In this document: positions 43,123 through 43,474 of the stretch, piece after piece | How the letters are laid out: the number at the start of each line of letters is the position of its first letter | How positions within the stretch are numbered: the stretch's first letter is position 1 | Source: Pseudomonadota bacterium | GTDB taxonomy: Bacteria; Pseudomonadota; Gammaproteobacteria; UBA9214 | NCBI GenBank assembly: GCA_029287615.1 | Contig: JARFQV010000291.1 | Coordinates: 1 to 43,474 of the forward strand | Direction: 5' to 3' | Length of the DNA stretch: 43,474 nt | Notes under the pieces: model-generated | Seen by the model: the letters and a program-made list of their open reading frames with translations, nothing else | Databases searched by the model: none | Told to the model about the DNA's origin: nothing | Program-made: the position numbers and the translations under genes

Positions 43123-43474
43123 GCGGAACGGTCGCGCTCTATCTGCCTCTATTGCTCCCGCTGGCCGGCACCCTGCTGATCACGCTCGCCGGAGATAATC
43201 GCGTGGTCCTCCTGGAGACGATCAGCATCCTTACTGCATTCCTGCTGTTTCTGGTGATTGCTACCCTGGCGCAGGGCGTCTTCGATGGTGCGCGCCCGTC
43301 CGTGTTACTTGCCGAACCATTTCCGGACCTGCCACTGGTGTTGACGGTGGAACCGCTGGGCATGCTGTTCGCGCTCCTGGCCAGCCTCCTGTGGATCATC
43401 ACGACCATCTATTCGATCGGTTACATGCGTGCCCACCGTGAAAAGCACCTGACCCGTTTCTATGCCTTCTTTGC
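43119..43474 (+). CDS. Second NuoL/M-type Mrp subunit, N-terminal part (cut by window edge)
   Basis: The frame is open to the last base and is missing from the ORF track. It gives about 118 residues: MSGTVALYLPLLLPLAGTLL, then VLTVEPLGMLFALLASLLWI and TTIYSIGYMRAHREKHLTRF with YAFF. This is the N-terminus of a NuoL/NuoM/MrpA/MrpD-like subunit, with the xSIGYM and RFYAFF motifs of the first spans. It overlaps mrpD by four bases. Because the MbhD/E part is separate upstream, this could be the shortened MrpA or a second MrpD-type subunit; the rest is needed to decide. Confidence 0.88.
   Translation, partial: MSGTVALYLPLLLPLAGTLLITLAGDNRVVLLETISILTAFLLFLVIATLAQGVFDGARPSVLLAEPFPDLPLVLTVEPLGMLFALLASLLWIITTIYSIGYMRAHREKHLTRFYAFF

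Overview
The window reads as chromosomal DNA of a free-living gammaproteobacterium. Gene content supports this: PpnN, YheS-type ABC-F, RdgC, SlyD-like FKBP, GltS, a PhoPQ-like pair, and glutathione-dependent formaldehyde detoxification. Coding density is high, with many 1-8 nt ATGA/GTGA/TTGA overlaps and a GC-rich codon bias throughout. I see no rRNA, tRNA, transposase, phage gene or CRISPR array. The genus cannot be assigned from what is visible.

Layout. (1) 1-9.4 kb: 5' part of ppnN (minus strand, runs off the left edge), a UspA protein, a Tat-exported CapA-type phosphoesterase, gpmI with a PfkB-family sugar-phosphate kinase, a coupled glycosyltransferase/LpxH-like phosphoesterase pair on the minus strand, a gene-poor stretch with two candidate small proteins, and gltS. 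(2) 9.8-16.2 kb: a tight eight-gene plus-strand operon of mostly unnamed envelope proteins. It holds two lipoproteins, a MotA/TolQ/ExbB-like channel subunit, an ExbD/TolR/MotB-like anchor with a long coiled coil, a SPOR-like protein, a soluble lytic transglycosylase and small secreted proteins. This is the best candidate for an undescribed system: an ion-driven, peptidoglycan-facing machine. (3) 16.2-21.3 kb: divergent pyrophosphatase, host-attachment/baeRF-like protein with a small heat-shock protein, a secreted Gly/Phe-rich protein, SlyD-like FKBP, DUF2905 protein, SLOG-type protein, and an exported transglutaminase-like protein.

(4) 21.3-24.4 kb: minus-strand unit of glycine-zipper envelope protein, PepSY protein, PhoP-like regulator and PhoQ-like kinase. 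(5) 24.5-30.9 kb: frmA-fghA formaldehyde oxidation genes converging on cfa, then a metallo-beta-lactamase-fold hydrolase and yheS. (6) 30.9-35.5 kb: a 1,153-residue protein that I propose is related to PPi-dependent phosphoenolpyruvate carboxykinase, convergent with rdgC across two strong hairpins. (7) 35.6-38.9 kb: a dual cyclic-nucleotide-binding/rhodanese/coiled-coil protein preceded by a CRP-like palindrome, and a secreted six-blade FG-GAP protein. (8) 39.2 kb to the right edge: an Mrp-type Na+/H+ antiporter operon in the order E-F-G-(MbhD/E)-B-C-D-(second NuoL/M-type subunit), the last cut by the window end.

Together these genes suggest central carbon metabolism around the lower-glycolysis/PEP node, C1 detoxification, envelope maintenance and sensing, and sodium/pH homeostasis. 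Functional links between neighbouring blocks are inference. Family calls rest on motifs read by eye, without database searches.
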